64,000 nucleotides of DNA from Metaphire vulgaris (GCA_018105865.1 CM030862.1:13019874-13083873); one strand, 5' to 3'; shown: positions 10,520-31,000, counted from the first letter of the stretch. Made by a program: numbers and translations. The notes: generated by a model not told the origin, from the sequence alone.

Positions 10520-11043
10520 GATCTTGGATTTTTAAAAAAAAATTGAGGGTCCAACCCCTACACCTTCCCCTTCCCTACGGTCGTCTATCAAAATGTGGAG
10601 GGGAATCGAGAGGCCGAATAGAAGTTTACGCCTATTCCTATTTGAGATTCAATAGGTAGGCCTACTAACTTTGTCCTTCAAGGCCTTCATAATGAATATG
10701 CATTAGATGCTAATTATAGCAGAGATTCAACAGTTTATTCACAGTGCAATTCTTGTTCAAAACTCCCGAGAACAAATTCAGAATTAAATCAAAAGACGAA
10801 CATGATTTTCGGCACACAAATTCTTAGACCAAAATCACCATTCTAAATAAAATATTAAATTCCATAATTCCAATTACAGCTCAAATGCACCTTGATGTAT
10901 TTATCATGTTCTAATAATTAATTAAATACATCACAGTTAGATACCAGATTCAATGAGAGTATTACTTCAAAGATTCCTGCACAAATATGCCCAGAGACAA
11001 ATACGTATTGTCACTTGTAATGTAACGTAATCTTTTCCGCCGT
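10520..11043. other. Convergent intergenic region ROR/PLAA
   Basis: AT-rich 3' flanks of two converging genes. An AATAAA near 10847 could serve the ROR transcript. No gene seen. Confidence 0.5.
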
Positions 11044-16709
<5,666 letters not shown>

Positions 16710-17031
16710 TCTGTTTGCTCACTGAAGTTCCTGGTGTGTTTACTATGCACATGTAGATATCTAGGTTAGGTCATTCGGTATTCTTATCTAGGTTCGGTCA
16801 TTCGGCAGAAAGTATGTAAATACTCTGAATTGGATGAACTTTGGTTGTGTTGTACTGAAGAAATAACATTGCACTGCATAACCAATTAATTAATGTAGTT
16901 GCAGCCAGGTTTGTAAGGAATTGATCTTAGCAAAGCATCATCCACAATCTCCAGTTGATCCTAAATATGAGGATGTGATTATCAGTACACTCAATTGTGA
17001 CAGAACTAAGACATTTCTTAGGTGTTGTATG
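16710..17031. other. PLAA 5' flank, no gene seen
   Basis: Contains a short duplicated phrase TTAGGTCATTCGGTATTCTT / TTCGGTCATTCGGCAGAAAG at 16763-16815. No other feature recognised. Confidence 0.4.
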
Positions 17032-17205
17032 CAGTATTTATTCTAGGCCTGTTTTGGGGGGAATTCCCCCAAAGTTTTAAAATTCCCCCAAAATTTGTAT
17101 ATGTTGGCTTGGGGATGGAAATTTCCCCCCAAAAGCATGGAGAGACAAATCTTGTCCCCCAAACATTTCAAACCCCCCATGTCAAAGTGGCTAGAATAAA
17201 CACTG
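17032..17205. mobile_element. hAT-like MITE, family TTTATTCTAG, copy B, perfect TSD
   Basis: Left end CAGTATTTATTCTAGGCC, right end GGCTAGAATAAACACTG. The flanking 8-bp duplications GTTGTATG at 17024-17031 and 17206-17213 are identical. This is the best-bounded member of the family (174 bp) and supports hAT-type mobilisation. Confidence 0.92.
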
Positions 17206-17824
17206 GTTGTATGAGTCAAATAAGCTGCTATAAATAATTAATTTTGGCCCTAAATTTCTAACCTTACTAATAATTTTGCTTGTAGAGACACAGCATTGCA
17301 TTCAGGATGATTAAAATGTAACTTATGCAAGAATCTTGAATTATCTTTCTATTTTATTTGCATAGGTCTTTTCATCCATCAATTTGTAAAAAATAAAACT
17401 GTGTGTGACAATTAATTTAATAATAAACCACTTTAAATTTTTTAAACGGCGTTTTTAAAACCGAATGCTGCTGCTGTAAACTTATTTAGAATTCGCCTTC
17501 TTGCAAAAGAATATCTCCATAATTTTCACAGAGCATGAAACACGTTTAACACACGCCAATGGTTGCATACACATGTAATAATATAAGTACCAGCCAGACT
17601 TCACATAACATCATGAAGAGATCAACACTTTGCACGAACAGCTATAACAAAAAATTTAAGTAACAACAAAATAAAATAAAACTGGCCATGACTCGGCAAA
17701 ATAAATAATTTAAATGAAGCAAGTGTTTTCAGCGTCTGTAGCAGGTCATATGCTGGCAGAGAACATCTAATACTCGTTGCTAGTAAGATAACTACTCACA
17801 AACAAACATGGCATGGTTATGATT

Positions 17825-18362
17825 TGCAGTCAGGTTAGGTCTTCTTCCTCCAGCTGTGTCCAACTATTGACTTCTCCATGACATCTCTCCAAAGGTCTCT
17901 GTCCTTTGCTATTTCTTTTATTAGTCATTCGGTGTCTTCCGTTAGTTTTCCCGGTGAAATTCAGTCCTGCCATATTCAGATCCTCTTCCAAACCATCGAC
18001 CCATCATTCCCTCTGGTTTGTAGTTGAACATTTGCTTTGGGTTTTTGTTTTTCCATTCTGAGTTTGTGTCCAGTCCATTTCTTTCTTCTCTTTCTGATGA
18101 CTTCCATGATGCTTGGCTGCAGTGTTCTCTCTCTAACTTCTTCATTTGTCATATGTTTTCTGTATCCAATCTTTAGTATCCTTCCAAGTCATTTATTTTC
18201 TGTTATTATTTTTCTTAAATTCTTCTTTTTAAGGTCCAAGATTCACATCCATACATTACTATCGGTATTGCACAAGTGTTGAGAATTCTTATTTTTGTTT
18301 TCGTCCCAGTCATGTCTTTTGAAAATTTTGCTACGTAGCTGTTGAATGATTTGCAGTCAATA
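17825..18362 (-). mobile_element. LINE 3' fragment (RT thumb and C-terminal region)
   Basis: Minus-strand reading in alternating frames gives KIRILNTCAIPIVMYGCESW, then EVIRKRRKKWTGH, then RWFGRG and MAGLNFTGK. These are hallmarks of the C-terminal part of many invertebrate endonuclease-reverse transcriptase proteins. Stops and frame changes show it is dead. It ends about 590 bp from the DNAJB gene. Confidence 0.85.
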
Positions 18363-18951
18363 GCTTAAAATGTCAGTTAAATTAGCAAACTCAGCTAGCT
18401 AAATGCTAGTTTTACTCAACTAAATAAACAAAGTTCTGTCAAGTTTGTAAGACCACTCAGCTACAGCGTACATGCTATTTTGTTTTCAGCAATTGTCTAC
18501 ATCGTAAAAAGAATTCAAATGCTAAACAAGCCATTAGCAAAACAAAATAAAATAAATTAGCAGTTTAGATCATTAACACATTGTCATAATTAGAAAGCTA
18601 ACTGCCAGGATCAGTGCAGCGTCCTCTACCAATTTATTTTATTTTTCAACCGATGAAGAATGCATACCTATGTCTACTTTCTTAAAAAATTCGATCTGTA
18701 CTGATAAACATTCAACTGCAATAGTAATACTGCTGTAGTGAGTTGTGTAAGCTTCATAGAGGGCTAGTCCTTTTGCCAGCCAAATATAAATTCTGTGGTG
18801 CGACATGAAACCAAACACTATCTTGCTAAAGAGAATTTGAAGCAGATGTTTTTAATAAAAAGCTTCGGGGATTAGATTCATGGGTTAACAGCTCAGCTAC
18901 TAGTAATAGAATTCGAGAGCAGGAACTCTTTGAAAAAAAACGCGGCCGCTT
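18363..18951. other. 3' flank of DNAJB gene, no gene seen
   Basis: AT-rich. GCTAGCTAAATGCTAGTTTT-like internal repeats occur near 18390-18420. No coding signal. Confidence 0.4.
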
Positions 18952-20294
18952 TCAGGACAGACGAGAGGGCGGAAGGAGTTCGGCGATCCGATCCCGAGCG
19001 GTCTTCGTAAGGGTGTCAGGAAACTGAATGTCAAACTCGACGACAAGGTCGCCGCGTTTGTTCGGTTGCTTTGGATACGGGAGCCCTTCGCCCGCAATAC
19101 GTTTCGTTGCCGTCGGTTTCGTCACATCGGACAACTGCAGCGTTTGTTTTCGACCGTCTAAGGTCGGCACGGTGACCGTACAACCGATAAGCGCCTAAAA
19201 GAAAGATTAAACCATGAAATTGAAAGTGAAGGAAATAGTTTAATTTTGGAAGCAAGAGACCGTAAAAAACAAGTAAGATAGAGTTGATTACTGTCAAATG
19301 GACGATAGGCAAAGGTGTGCCTACTTTTTTAGAAAATCATCAACACAATGGCACTGCTTCATGCTAAATTCAAAATTCACCAGCATCGTGAATACCCACA
19401 AATGCTTGAGAAAATAAGACCAAACAGGAGTTACAATTACGCTTAATTTTGAAATTGAACATAGACACTACTCAATTGTGCAAAGAAGACTCTGTACGTC
19501 ACCTCTCGAAGTCCAATCCGCGCTTTATATCGGATATCCGAACCATCCCGTTTGAAGAGTGGATGGGATTTGTCTTTGATGACAAAAACGATGTCGGCCG
19601 GGATGTTGTTTGGCGTCTGGTCGCCCTCTTTCGGAAAAGTGACCTTCGTGCCCTCTTTCCAGCCGGGCTTCACCTCCACCGTCAGCACCTTGTCTTCCGA
19701 CCGGGTCGACCGCCCGTCCGGATTCAACACCTTGCGGGTTATCTTCATCTTCTTCGTGACGCCCTTCAGCACATCCTCCAGACTGACGAGCAGGTCGTGG
19801 GTGATCGTAGGGTCTTGGCGACGTTGACCACCACCACCTCCGGAACTAGGTAGGTTAAAGCCATGGTGACCACCCATCATGTTCGTAAAGCCGGCAAAAG
19901 GATCGTCGTCCATGTCCTGTCCGGCAAAACCTCCACCAGGCTGACCACCGAACGAGAAAAACTGGCCAAAGGGATTTTCGTCGCCGAAGAACATTCGAAA
20001 GGTTTCATGCGGATCACCGTGAAACGTGTAGGAGAAATTTCCTCCTGGGCCACCGCCCCCACCACCCATTCCTCCCTTCAAACCCTCTTCGCCGTATTTG
20101 TCATAGATCTCACGCTTCTTTGGGTCGTTCAGTACTTCATATGCTTCTGCTATTTCTTTAAACTTTTCTTCAGCCCCGGGAGATTTGTTCTTATCCGGGT
20201 GATATTTGAGAGCCATTTTTCTGTAAGCCTTCTTTAGTTCATCTTCAGTTGCACCTTTCTGAAGGCCGAGTATCTTGTAATAGTCTTTTCCCAT
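18952..20294 (-). CDS. DNAJB1: Type II (DNAJB1/DNAJB4-like) Hsp40 co-chaperone
   Basis: Stimulates Hsp70 ATPase and delivers unfolded clients in the cytosol and nucleus. Two exons, 20294-19503 and 19194-18952, join in phase 0 (LRE then ALIGCTV) to give 344 aa, close to the roughly 340 aa of DNAJB1. The J domain begins [11 protein letters not shown] and contains the catalytic HPD in YHPDKN. It is followed by a Gly/Phe-rich region (about residues 70-155) with [13 protein letters not shown], then the two beta-barrel C-terminal domains ([36 protein letters not shown]). There is no zinc-finger CXXCXGXG repeat, so type II. The ATG at 20292-20294 gives the canonical MGKDYY start. DNAJB1, DNAJB4 and DNAJB5 cannot be separated from sequence alone. 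Confidence 0.95.
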
Positions 20295-22612
20295 TGTTTA
20301 AACTGTTTTCAGCTCAAACCAAAGTGCAAATTCTGCAAAACTACAACAGAGTATGCATGTAGACATATAAGGTACCGAAGAGTCAATCAGTAAAACTCAA
20401 GCCTTTAATATTAACCGAAACTGTCAATATTAAAGCATAAAGAAAAATAAAATTCGATTAAATGCGGTTGCAATATATAATATAGATAACATAATACGTT
20501 CAATAAAATGTAAACAAAAATTAACAGAATGATTTAACTGACACCAGTCATTGTTATTTATGTATCTTGAAAACAATGTTCCTAACTGAATAAGAAATCC
20601 CAATGCTCTGCGGTCACTGCAGACCTATAAAGGCGCTACAAGACTCGATGCGCGGTAAACATACTAACGGCCGAATATCTTAGCTACACCTAAGTTAAAT
20701 TGGTGCTTTAAACGTCCAAATTTGAAAACAAACATATACGCTGTAATTTGTAAAACTTAGATGCACTAAATATCCGTCGAAAGGAAATAATTATAAGCAA
20801 AACAACAATCTTACAACTGTGCGTAATGGATGTCTCTTACAAGATCAACGACCGGAAATTCCACTGTGCAGTGGACGCATTTTCATATTTCTATGCACTC
20901 TTCTGTATTCTCTGTACCAAGTCAAAGTAAATTTCCTATTTTCTCTAACTTCTCTTATTCTTCAGTTGCAATCTCTTGTGAATTATTAAAACAATGCAAG
21001 GTCTGAAGAGCAGTGGTTATTTGGTAAATGGTTGCAATGGGAACGCTCCCAAGTTCTAAATCGTTCGTCTTCCGCAGAAAAAAACGGGAACGCCGTAGTA
21101 ACAATGGTAACGCCGTTCCCCCACCAAATAATCCCTGTTGCAAAGTAGGCTATAAAAGCGCTTATAAATCCAAATCAGTTTAAGATTTAGCGCTATTGGC
21201 ACAAGCAGACCATAACTCTATTAATTTATTAAACCTTGACAAAACAATAATAAAACCGGTAGAGATTTATAAGAAGTGAAGTTGGACAAAGAGCTATTGT
21301 AGTGCCATTTATAAGATCTCGGTCGAAAATGACATATATGAATAAAGTTGCCTCATTATCCACTTTACTTTACTTTAAGTTTTAATCATTGTCTAAAACT
21401 TAACCAAAATGGCGGCAATTAGCTACTGCATCTCAATCAAATGTGTAGATAGATTGCTTCGAATGAGCATTAATATTTCTATGAAAGGCTGTTCTCGCGC
21501 GATTTGTACGTCGCCGCGAGATCAGCTGTACACGGCGTTTAAGAAGAGTGAATTGTTTGTCTCTTTTATTCACTGGAAATAAAATGATCACCGATCTTAA
21601 ATGACCCTCTCGACCGCTGCCGAGCGCTCAGGTAAAATCACTGTCGTCGATCCTACGATCATCCGATCCGGCGGTTGACCCGGATCGCCGCAATATGAAA
21701 TTGAATCGTTGTTTAGTATTTTCAAGCACCCTCCCTCCACTCTCTACGATATCGATTTATATTGCGCCTCGCCGATAGCGTGCTGGTGTATTATGGACAG
21801 CTGCGGGGCGAGAGATGCTTGGGGCGCTGTTCTGCCGCACCACTAATTTCTAATTCTCTTGTTGTACTTCGCTTTTCTTGAACATATTGAATGTGTGTGA
21901 GCTTTTGTTGTTTAATAGATTTGTAATTAGCAATAGTTAATGAATACCGTAAAACTTAAATAACACGGACTCTAATATTACAGACCCTTGGTTAATGCAT
22001 AACATTTCGTTGTAGCAGCCAACATTGAAGACGTTTCTTTGGCCTCGGTTATGAAGGACTTTCGGCTCACGTGGTCTCTTATTCGCCAGTCTCTGTCTAA
22101 ATGGGGGTTTTGCTGTAGTTCAGAAAGGCATCTAGAGAGGAATTATTTACAGATTGTTTGGCCAAGATTGTAGGATTATGACTAGTTGTGCTGTTAATGT
22201 GTTACATTACAATGTGTTACATTTTGACTGCCGAGGAAGTTACACATTGAGGTTGGATTAATTTTCTGAAAAAGCGATTAAAGTCAGATCAGGTTTATTT
22301 AACTTGACATTGACGTGACAACTTATTGCTGTTTCATATTGGCAATTTAACCAGTTCTTGAATATGTGTCATTAATTGGTTTCACCTGTACTAACAATCT
22401 TTATATATGAAAATCATGTGACTGGCTTCTTGAAACTCATGTTTGTCATTTAATTTTAAAACTTGCATGTGCCATGGACATCGGTTCTTCCTAGATCTCT
22501 TCCTAGATCCACGTTATAGTTTATTGTCTATTTCGACTCATTTGTTCTCCAGGTGCCGATGGATTTATTTCTTGACCAGATCATTTGAATTTTACAACAC
22601 CAAAATAAGAGA
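20295..22612. other. Head-to-head spacer between DNAJB and RIC1
   Basis: Probably holds both promoters and 5' UTR exons. The GC-rich stretch 21490-21840 is the likeliest RIC1 first-exon or promoter area. No coding exon recognised apart from the MITE candidate at 21011. Confidence 0.45.
21011..21137. mobile_element. Candidate MITE with nested inverted repeats
   Basis: Ends CAGTGGTTATTTGGT and ACCAAATAATCCCTG are inverted. Inside, GGGAACGC and GCGTTCCC form a second inversion. The flanks do not match as a clean duplication (CTGAAGAG versus TTGCAAAG). Confidence 0.5.
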
Positions 22613-25017
22613 ATGTACTTCGCAGTGGGGTGGCCGAAGCTTCTGCAGGTGGTCCACAGGGACAGTCACCTGGTTCACATCTCGGCAAACTGCGACAGAA
22701 TGCTCTTCGTCGTTCTTACGCAGAGCACAATCGGTATTTGGTTCTGCAAGGTAAGTTGGCTGAATTGGAGTTGTGGGTATAGGGGCCATACATATAATAA
22801 TAATATGTGCAAATAAGTCATTTTCATATCCCCATCTGCCTGTTGCACCCCATGCATGTGTATGTAATATATGGATAGCCCCACAGCCTCAGCTGTTGTG
22901 TTGATGCTGAAAGTGAGAGCCTGGTAATGGTGCATTGGTCGATTTAAAAAAAATTATGGCTGGTCAAATGAACCGTATTATATAGCTCCTTTAGGGGTTG
23001 TACAGTTGAAAACTAATATTTTTACCACACTAATGGTCAGCCTTGATAATTGGGAGGGGTTCTCAACCCAATCATGAATCAAACATTGGTATCAATCAAT
23101 CAATAGATCTATGTCTGTGGTGCCACTGTCTAGGACTTCAGTCATGTGGTATTATGTTCAATTACAGTGATGGTTGTTAATGTTTTTATTGTACAAGTTC
23201 TGATTGAGACAAAAATAAGGCCGCAAAGCATGAGGCTTTTCGGTCATGCTGACATCTCATTTAGTGATGACCAGGGCGGACAATAAACCTTGCTTTGTGC
23301 AAGAAAACCTCTGCTCAAAGTCAAGGGGCATGTCTGGATTTTGAAATTATGGCATTTATTTTTATGAATGCATGCTGGACTGGTTGAATGTAGAGCAGGA
23401 TTTGAATCCATTGATTGCTATTATTATTATTATTATTTCTAGATGATTTATTAAACGCTATAACATAGCTAGTGCTAAAATCAAGAGCGATTTACAGATG
23501 TTCATAAGATGCGCGAAATAAGTGCGTCTTGAGGGCAGTCGCAAACGCCTCAAGGGATGTGATGGATGTCACTGAGGCGGGAAGAGTATACTGTATACAA
23601 TTTTACTGTGATGTTTATTTGTCAATCAGTGGTGGCAACAGTAGAGCACTGTGGATTTACAATGACTGTACTCAGTGTACTGCAACATGGCCTGTTTTTT
23701 GTGTTCATTTCTTAAGCTTGTGTTCTGCTCTACAGAACACTTTGGACCTTTTGTTGTGTATGGACAATGGAAATAGTCGAGATACCATTTAAATGGTCTA
23801 GTGCCAGTTATTTGATGGTTATATAAAAACACAGGGTGGTTGATCCATTGTACTTTAACGTGTCATTTTATCCTAATTTTATCTTTCAGATTTATTTAGA
23901 CCCAGTGATTCTAGTGGCTGTAAATTTTATTTAAATCAGAGGTCATCATTTGATGTATTTTTTATAGTTAGGATGGGGATTAACCCTTGGAGAAAATCCA
24001 TTAGACCATTAGCCTTTTCAAGCCCCAAAATTGCTAAATTTTACATTGACCTCTGCATACATTAGCTTGGAAGCTTTTTCCTATGTTAACTGTGAGTTTT
24101 AATTTACTGGTTTTTGGAACAACACAAAAAAGTTCTTTAGATCATCGTCACCAATGGTGTTTGTATGTGTGTGTGTGTGTGTGTGTGCATGCAAATGTAA
24201 TGTTTCGATTGAAATTTGAGCATTCTTCGATCAATTTCTTCCCTTTCATTGCAGCCAGCTGTTGAGATCGTGAGTTATCGCCGATCATCGCGTTCGATTG
24301 GTGACTTGGGCACAAACGAAATGGCTCAATGGAAGCCAGACTCTAGCAAACTCGCCGTAACCGTAGGCAACGTTTTTTCTTTCTGCTACAAATTGCATTA
24401 TACAGACTTGTATCGATTTTGAACTTTTGCAACGTAATCAATACTTTCTGAAGTATTTTAAAATGGGATGCTCTCTAATGGTTTTAGTGACATCTTGTGC
24501 TGAGAGCTGTTTTTTTTATACATATGGTTCTTGCAGTTGAAGACAATATGTGGGCTTGATGCTTTGCATATCGCCCCTCTATGTTTAAATTGAATAACCC
24601 ATTTTGATTTCACTAGTGTTCTTGTTTTCCACAAATGGTTTTCTGGTGTAAAAGAGTTCTGTTGTTATTATTACCGGTATGATTTATAGTGAAAGGTCTA
24701 CAGCGAATTTGAAATTCGGATTGAATTGATAATTACATTGATTTAACAGATAAATTTTTCTCTTGTGCTGCATGGCAATTAGTCTGACAGAAAAATCAAA
24801 ACTTGTGCCCTGAAAATGTGAGTTTGACCTAGAAACGAGTATTAATGTATTTCTTGCATCAGGTATTTTCAGCCTCTTGTTTTACCTGTCTTTTCGACAC
24901 CTTTGTAGATTTGCAACCTTAGCAATGTATGTATGCACCATCGGTTATACGTAGTATTGTAAAGCGCTCTTGTCTTTGGCCATTTTTGCCATGCTTATTG
25001 CGCTATATAAATTGTCT

Positions 25018-25065
<48 letters not shown>

Positions 25066-28000
25066 TAATGATATTTGCTCAGTAAGGACTGGTAGTCAAA
25101 TGTCAAGAAATTTTGCCCATCTTTTGATTTTAGACTTCCAAGGGATACATTATTTTCTACCAGATTGAATTTGACAAGAATAACGCTAAACAGACAATAT
25201 TCAGGAAAAGAGAAGACCGGTACTAAATGACCTTTGTTATATGAGTTTATTTAAACAAAGACCAACAACACCAGTTTTTCCAAGTATCTAATTGTTTTAG
25301 AGATTTCATATTCAGCAATTTAGACTTTATTCTTCCTACTTTGTTTTTCTTTCTAGCTTGTAGTTTAAGCCAGATATTAGAATATAGGATATAATTAAAA
25401 TAATTTAATTAGCTGATGCTGTCAAATATGATTGTTAGTTGACCTATAACCTTGAAATTTCTAAAAGTATCGATATAAACCATTGCAGTGAGAATATTCT
25501 TTAAATTGTGCCTAATTTAATCAATTGAAGTCGGCATACTCTAACGCTGTGAGTGCCTCTGAGAAGAAATATAAAAGGTGCTATATAAATGCCTTGTTAC
25601 AATGCACAGGTTTTAATATTTTCAGACCTCTCGAACAAAGAGATGATTTGGACTGTCATTATGTAGACTGTGTTCCCGCACTCACCATTACAATGTTATC
25701 CTACTTACAGGTCCCTGGGTCTGTCACCGGGTGAGCTTTAGATTTCCATCGTACATGTATAATCTATATTTATGCATCTTATAATTTATTTGTTTGTTTG
25801 GTTAAGCGCAATGACCATTGAGAATAGGGTACAAAGATTTTTTTGCGATAGTTCTGTTGCTTTTCTTTCTATTAGTGATGCCCTTAGGGTCGATATTATC
25901 GTGCATGAACTTCTTACATTATGTGTTTGTTTGTAAATTGTTTGCTTTACCGATGACTGCATATTATATCCTACTCATTTGCCGTGAGTCATATGTGCTG
26001 GAATGTGTTCTGTGTGGGGTGAAAATTTGCTGGGTGGGTTTTCTTTTAGTTTGGTTTGTCTTCGGGAGGAGCTTCTTGTCTCGACCGGTCGTGGCATTTT
26101 GCAGCGCATTCGTTGGTCGGACGGTCTGGTCAACAGCGACTTGACCATAGAACTCGCGTCCGTTCCATTCTCCGCAGATCTGCATCATTCACGATGTCAG
26201 TTCACTGTAAAGTGTCCGTAAAAAATGAATCCAGAAGAATCAATGAAAAGATTAATCCCTAAACAAATTCCCAGTAAATGATCATTAACATTCTCTACTG
26301 AGAAACTTTATATTTCCAAACAGACTTATTTTATAAAGGAGCAATGAGTCTGGACTATGCCTTCTTATACTCTCTTGCTGTTGCTATGGTGTTAGGAAGA
26401 TTTGTTTTATGAAAATCGGATATGACTGTAGCCCTTCTAAGATATTTCATTCATTCGTGTTTTATAATTGTTGCTGCTGCCTGAATATCACAGCTTCTAT
26501 GTTTCCATAAGCAGAGCAACTACTATGTTCATAATTTGAAGACTCGCAGTATTTGATTTTGAAGTAACACATCTGTTACATTTGTGTAAATTGCATGGCT
26601 TGCATGTGACCTTGATTGGGGGAAGAAAACTACTAGATGTATTTCTTATGGGAAAATGTTTCTTGGGATGGTGACAGCACTTGATTAACTGCTTGTGTCT
26701 TTCATATTCTTAGCATCACAGCTGAGCAATCCAGATATCTGCATAAAGGCGCTGAAGTACAGTCCACTTCTTGGTGGATTTACAGCCGTACTGTCCAACG
26801 GCAGGGCGGCCTTCATCACGGCCAGAAGTCTCAAGTTCGAGCCAAATGTAAGTGATTACAAGTAACGTAATGTAAACGATTACAGACTACTTAACTTCTT
26901 AGGCACATAACTTTTCATACCGCACACTGGCAATGAGAACTGACCGCTAGCATTGAAGAACAACAATTCTATTGGACTTGTCTTCCATCGATCTGAATTG
27001 GACATGAATATTTTATAAATTGTCATCATAGGTATATTGTTATATTTGAGACTAAGTCATTCAATTCCAAAACAGTAGTTTGAGAAAGGACATACAAAGG
27101 ATGCCTCCTCTACCTTTATCTTTGTCCACAACTAGTACATATTTGGTTCACCATAATACCTATCCAATGAGTCAGTGAGCCTGTGCCAATATGATTTCAG
27201 GTTGATTTTTATGTTTCTGTGTTTAAAGTTTGTTGATTTTCTTGCTGAATGGTCACATTGAATGTTTTGTCTTTGCACAGGAAGTGGTTGGTGTCTGGTC
27301 GCAGGAAGTTACTGGTGCCACTACAACCGCTGTCAATCACAAGTACGCCCTGATGGCATTTGGCTGCACGAGGTAAACTCCCCTTTGCATTAGAATTGGG
27401 CTTTTTGCTTTCCTACTGACAATGAAGGTGGTTTGACTATATGCTTATCAATAATTTAAAACTTCATTCTCTTAGATTAGCTGTCTTATCGCTGTAGACA
27501 AGATGGTGAAGTTGGAAAAATATTTCCAATTTCTGTTTTTTAAAAATAATTTCTGAAAATTCACATTTTATATCTGGTAACTCAGGTATTTTTAACTTTG
27601 AGATTCCACAGTAATAGCTTTAACCCCATGACTTTGGTGATCCATATAACCAATAGGTTATGAAACTGAAATATTGGTCTTATGGGTGCAAAAGGGTTAA
27701 GTGGCTCCACTCTTTATCTTATCATAGAGGAACATTGCCCTATGAACATTGCCATTGGTCAGTTTTTGAAGTTTTTCTTTGGCAAAGATCATGATGGTCT
27801 GTTTATAAAGATAACTTGTGTTTTTTATGCACGTAGTCTTAAATGTTAGCAATTTATTTTTCAGTGGAGAGGGTGTTGTCTGTCATTTGGACGAACTCAC
27901 TGGTGCGCTTGTTCTTTCCCACCGTCTCGTCATTTCGAGCAAGGATTACCCCGGTGAATACAATGACCTTTGAACTTTATCTTTGTTATTGTCGCTCCAA

Positions 28001-31000
28001 TCTATACTTGCCAATGTATGTTTAGCATATTTTGGTATGTTATCTTCAACTCAAATTTCCTTATTATTGTAAGATGTGAGTCAGTCGTTAAATAATTCGG
28101 TACCCTGTATTTTTTTTTGAGCATTGACTGTATATTATGAATTATGCGTTTGCTAGATGCCAGTCAGGTGTGTGGTGCCGTGAGTCAAATGAAGTGGACT
28201 CCCGATGGAACGGCGCTTGCGTTGTCGTGGGAACGAGGTGGATTCTCTGTCTGGAGTGTGTTCGGATCACTGCTCTTACTTTCCATTGGGATCGATACAG
28301 GGTTAGCGATAGTATATCATCATAACCGATTCCGTATAAATGTTTCTGTAGGTTTGTTTTAGTGGCAGTTTCAGTGTGAATGAACAGTCAATTCTGGTTA
28401 TTGTCACATCTAACATTGAGATTGAGCATGGTTAATGTTATTCAAGGTTTAATAACATGTGGCTGGTTATCCTAAATTGTGTGGTGTTACATGACTTTTC
28501 AGGGTATGACAATAAGCAGTGTTCACTGTGGGAAGATAGCAAATTAGAAATGCTCTGATATTGACAGTAACATAATGGTTAAAGGAATCACATTAGTTTA
28601 TTTGATAATTTCTTCATGACTTTTCAATTTCATAAATAATAAGTTATATAAAATATTAGTCAGTAAATTTTGATTGTGTGATATTATAGGTTGTATGATG
28701 CTTGTTTGTTTCAGACAAAATATCTCAGAGAGTAACTCAGGACATCCAAAATTGAAAATCAAGTCAATGGTTTGTGTCTTCAGTGAATGGAAATAGGAAT
28801 TTTACTTGGGAAATTTCTTGCTGTTAATGCATAATTGCTTCATTTGCTGTGGACTCTATTTTGCAGTGTGATTGTATGTATAAGATCTCTTTGATGATGT
28901 GATTTATGATCTTTGGTGATTTGGTGTTCTTGTTTCCTGTTCTTAGGAGTGGGGTTCTGAGGGATACTATCTCTGGATGGTGTGCGAGCGACTTCACGGC
29001 ACTCCGCCTGACGGCACGACCAACTCTTCGGAGCACTCCGGGTCCAATTCCAGTGTTGGTGATCCATCCAGTCCTTCACCGCCGCAGTCTCAACAAGTTC
29101 CTGGCGTGGATCTGATCCAGCTCCAGTTCATCAAGAGTTCGCTGGCAGTCAACCGCTGCATGGTGTGTTAAGACCTTTCACAAGAAGATTATTTGTTATT
29201 CTTTTCGTTTGCATATGTTGTTATAAAAGGTTTTCTGCATTGGATGATGTCCTTCATTTGTGACATCTTGTAATGCTGTAGTTATTTGATTTAATTTTAA
29301 TTAATTTTATTTAAGTTTCTTTAGCAGACATTTTACTCTCTTTAGAGTTGTTATGAAAGGTCATTGTTGTTACATTGTTTTATTGTGTGGTTTGTTGTAA
29401 TTTCTTATTCAGAATCTTCTAGATAATAAAGTAAACTTTAGGAGACGACTTAATGCTAGGAAAAAGAAAGTTTGAATGTGAAGGGACAACTAAGTCTTGG
29501 GGGGAAAACCTTAGTATGTCTCTAAAGAGAAAACATATAGTGAAAAATGAAAATACAGGAAATTTGCATGCAAAGGTCTATGTGCTGCAGACTTGCTTTA
29601 GAATTTCAAAACTGTTGTAGTTAATTTGAAGACCAGGGGAGTAGCCAGGAATTTGATTTGGGGGTATAATGTGATTGGGGGTATAGATCTTAAAAAAACT
29701 GTGAAAATCTTAAAAACACATTAAAAATGTTAAGGTAGTCTTTTTGGGGTATACTGTATATACCGATATACCCCCCCCTTATCGCTTCAACCCTGTTAAA
29801 GACTTGTAACTTTAAGTAGACATGTAAATTTCTTATTAGTTGCATACAACACATACAGTCTTAGTTGTGTCGGTGGATGTTTTACAATTTTCAGACAAAT
29901 CACATACATTTGCTGCTGCAAGGTGAGGACAGGCTTTACCTGAATCCAGAGGAGAGCAGCGTACAGGTGTTTGGTTCATCTCCGTCTCTTCCTCAGCAGC
30001 CTCCTTCGATTTCGCCGACTGCGTTTGTTGGGAACAAGCAGTGGCATGTGATGCACATACCGCACACGTATCTAATGCACAACTGGCCAATTAGGGTGAT
30101 TGATGGACGCGTTATTTTTCAGTAATCTGTGACGTTTGTATTTGATTTTCTCTTGCCTTAAATGACAATGATAGGCATTCAACGGATCTTTTCGATATTA
30201 GCTTTTGAGTTCATTCATTGAATTGTTTAGGTGGAATGCAATTATTTTATTATTCTTACGGAATCTGAGCTCACTTTTTAAAAAACTCCTCAGCAAAACT
30301 GAAACTAAACTTGTTATTTATATGTTTCTTTTTGGCATTGTAAAGAAGCTTTTGTATATAAGCTGAATTGTCATTTGCCTTTTTGTTGACTTATGTATGT
30401 TCTTGCTTGTGCTGTATAGTATGCAGCCATGAGCATGTCAGGCCACAATGTAGCAGTTGCCGGAAAAACAGGTCTGGCTCATTACTCGCTCTCCTCAAGG
30501 AAATGGAAACTCTTTGGAAATGAAACACAGGTAGAATGCTGCACTCACTTCACACTGCATTCCTATTGTTTCCAGGCCATATGGTTTACTGTAGTTGTCG
30601 TTGGAGACCTTGTATTAATGTTATTACCATGTATTGATCTGGGTTAAGGAGTAAGAAGTAGTCCCAGTTACTGAGAATTGCTGTGGGCCTATGTCACGAT
30701 GATTGACATGCCTGTCATTCACAGGTGGTGTTAAAGTTACCGTATTATCTCTGGTATAATACACACCTATGTATAATATGCACCCTTAGTTTCTAGAGTT
30801 CTCATAATGTGAAAATGTTAGAAGATGTTGAATTTGCAGAATTATGTTTGGAGTGTCTGAAGTAGAATTTACTGTAAGTCTACGGGATAAGTTTTGGGGC
30901 AAATTTTTCTTCCCAGGAATAGGAAATCGACTTGTATCATTTGCTGGTTATCCCTGTCTTTAATTCAAGTGTCCCCAAAGCTAATTTTTTATTCATTTGC

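Noticed and set aside
10520..10659. Extension of the ROR kinase frame to 10659
   Set aside because: The sequence becomes AT-rich and unlike coding DNA. The alternative frame ending HEDVVI at 10519 looks more natural after likely indels.
19449..20237. Plus-strand frames opposite the DNAJB gene
   Set aside because: Shadows of the GC-rich J and C-terminal domains on the minus strand.
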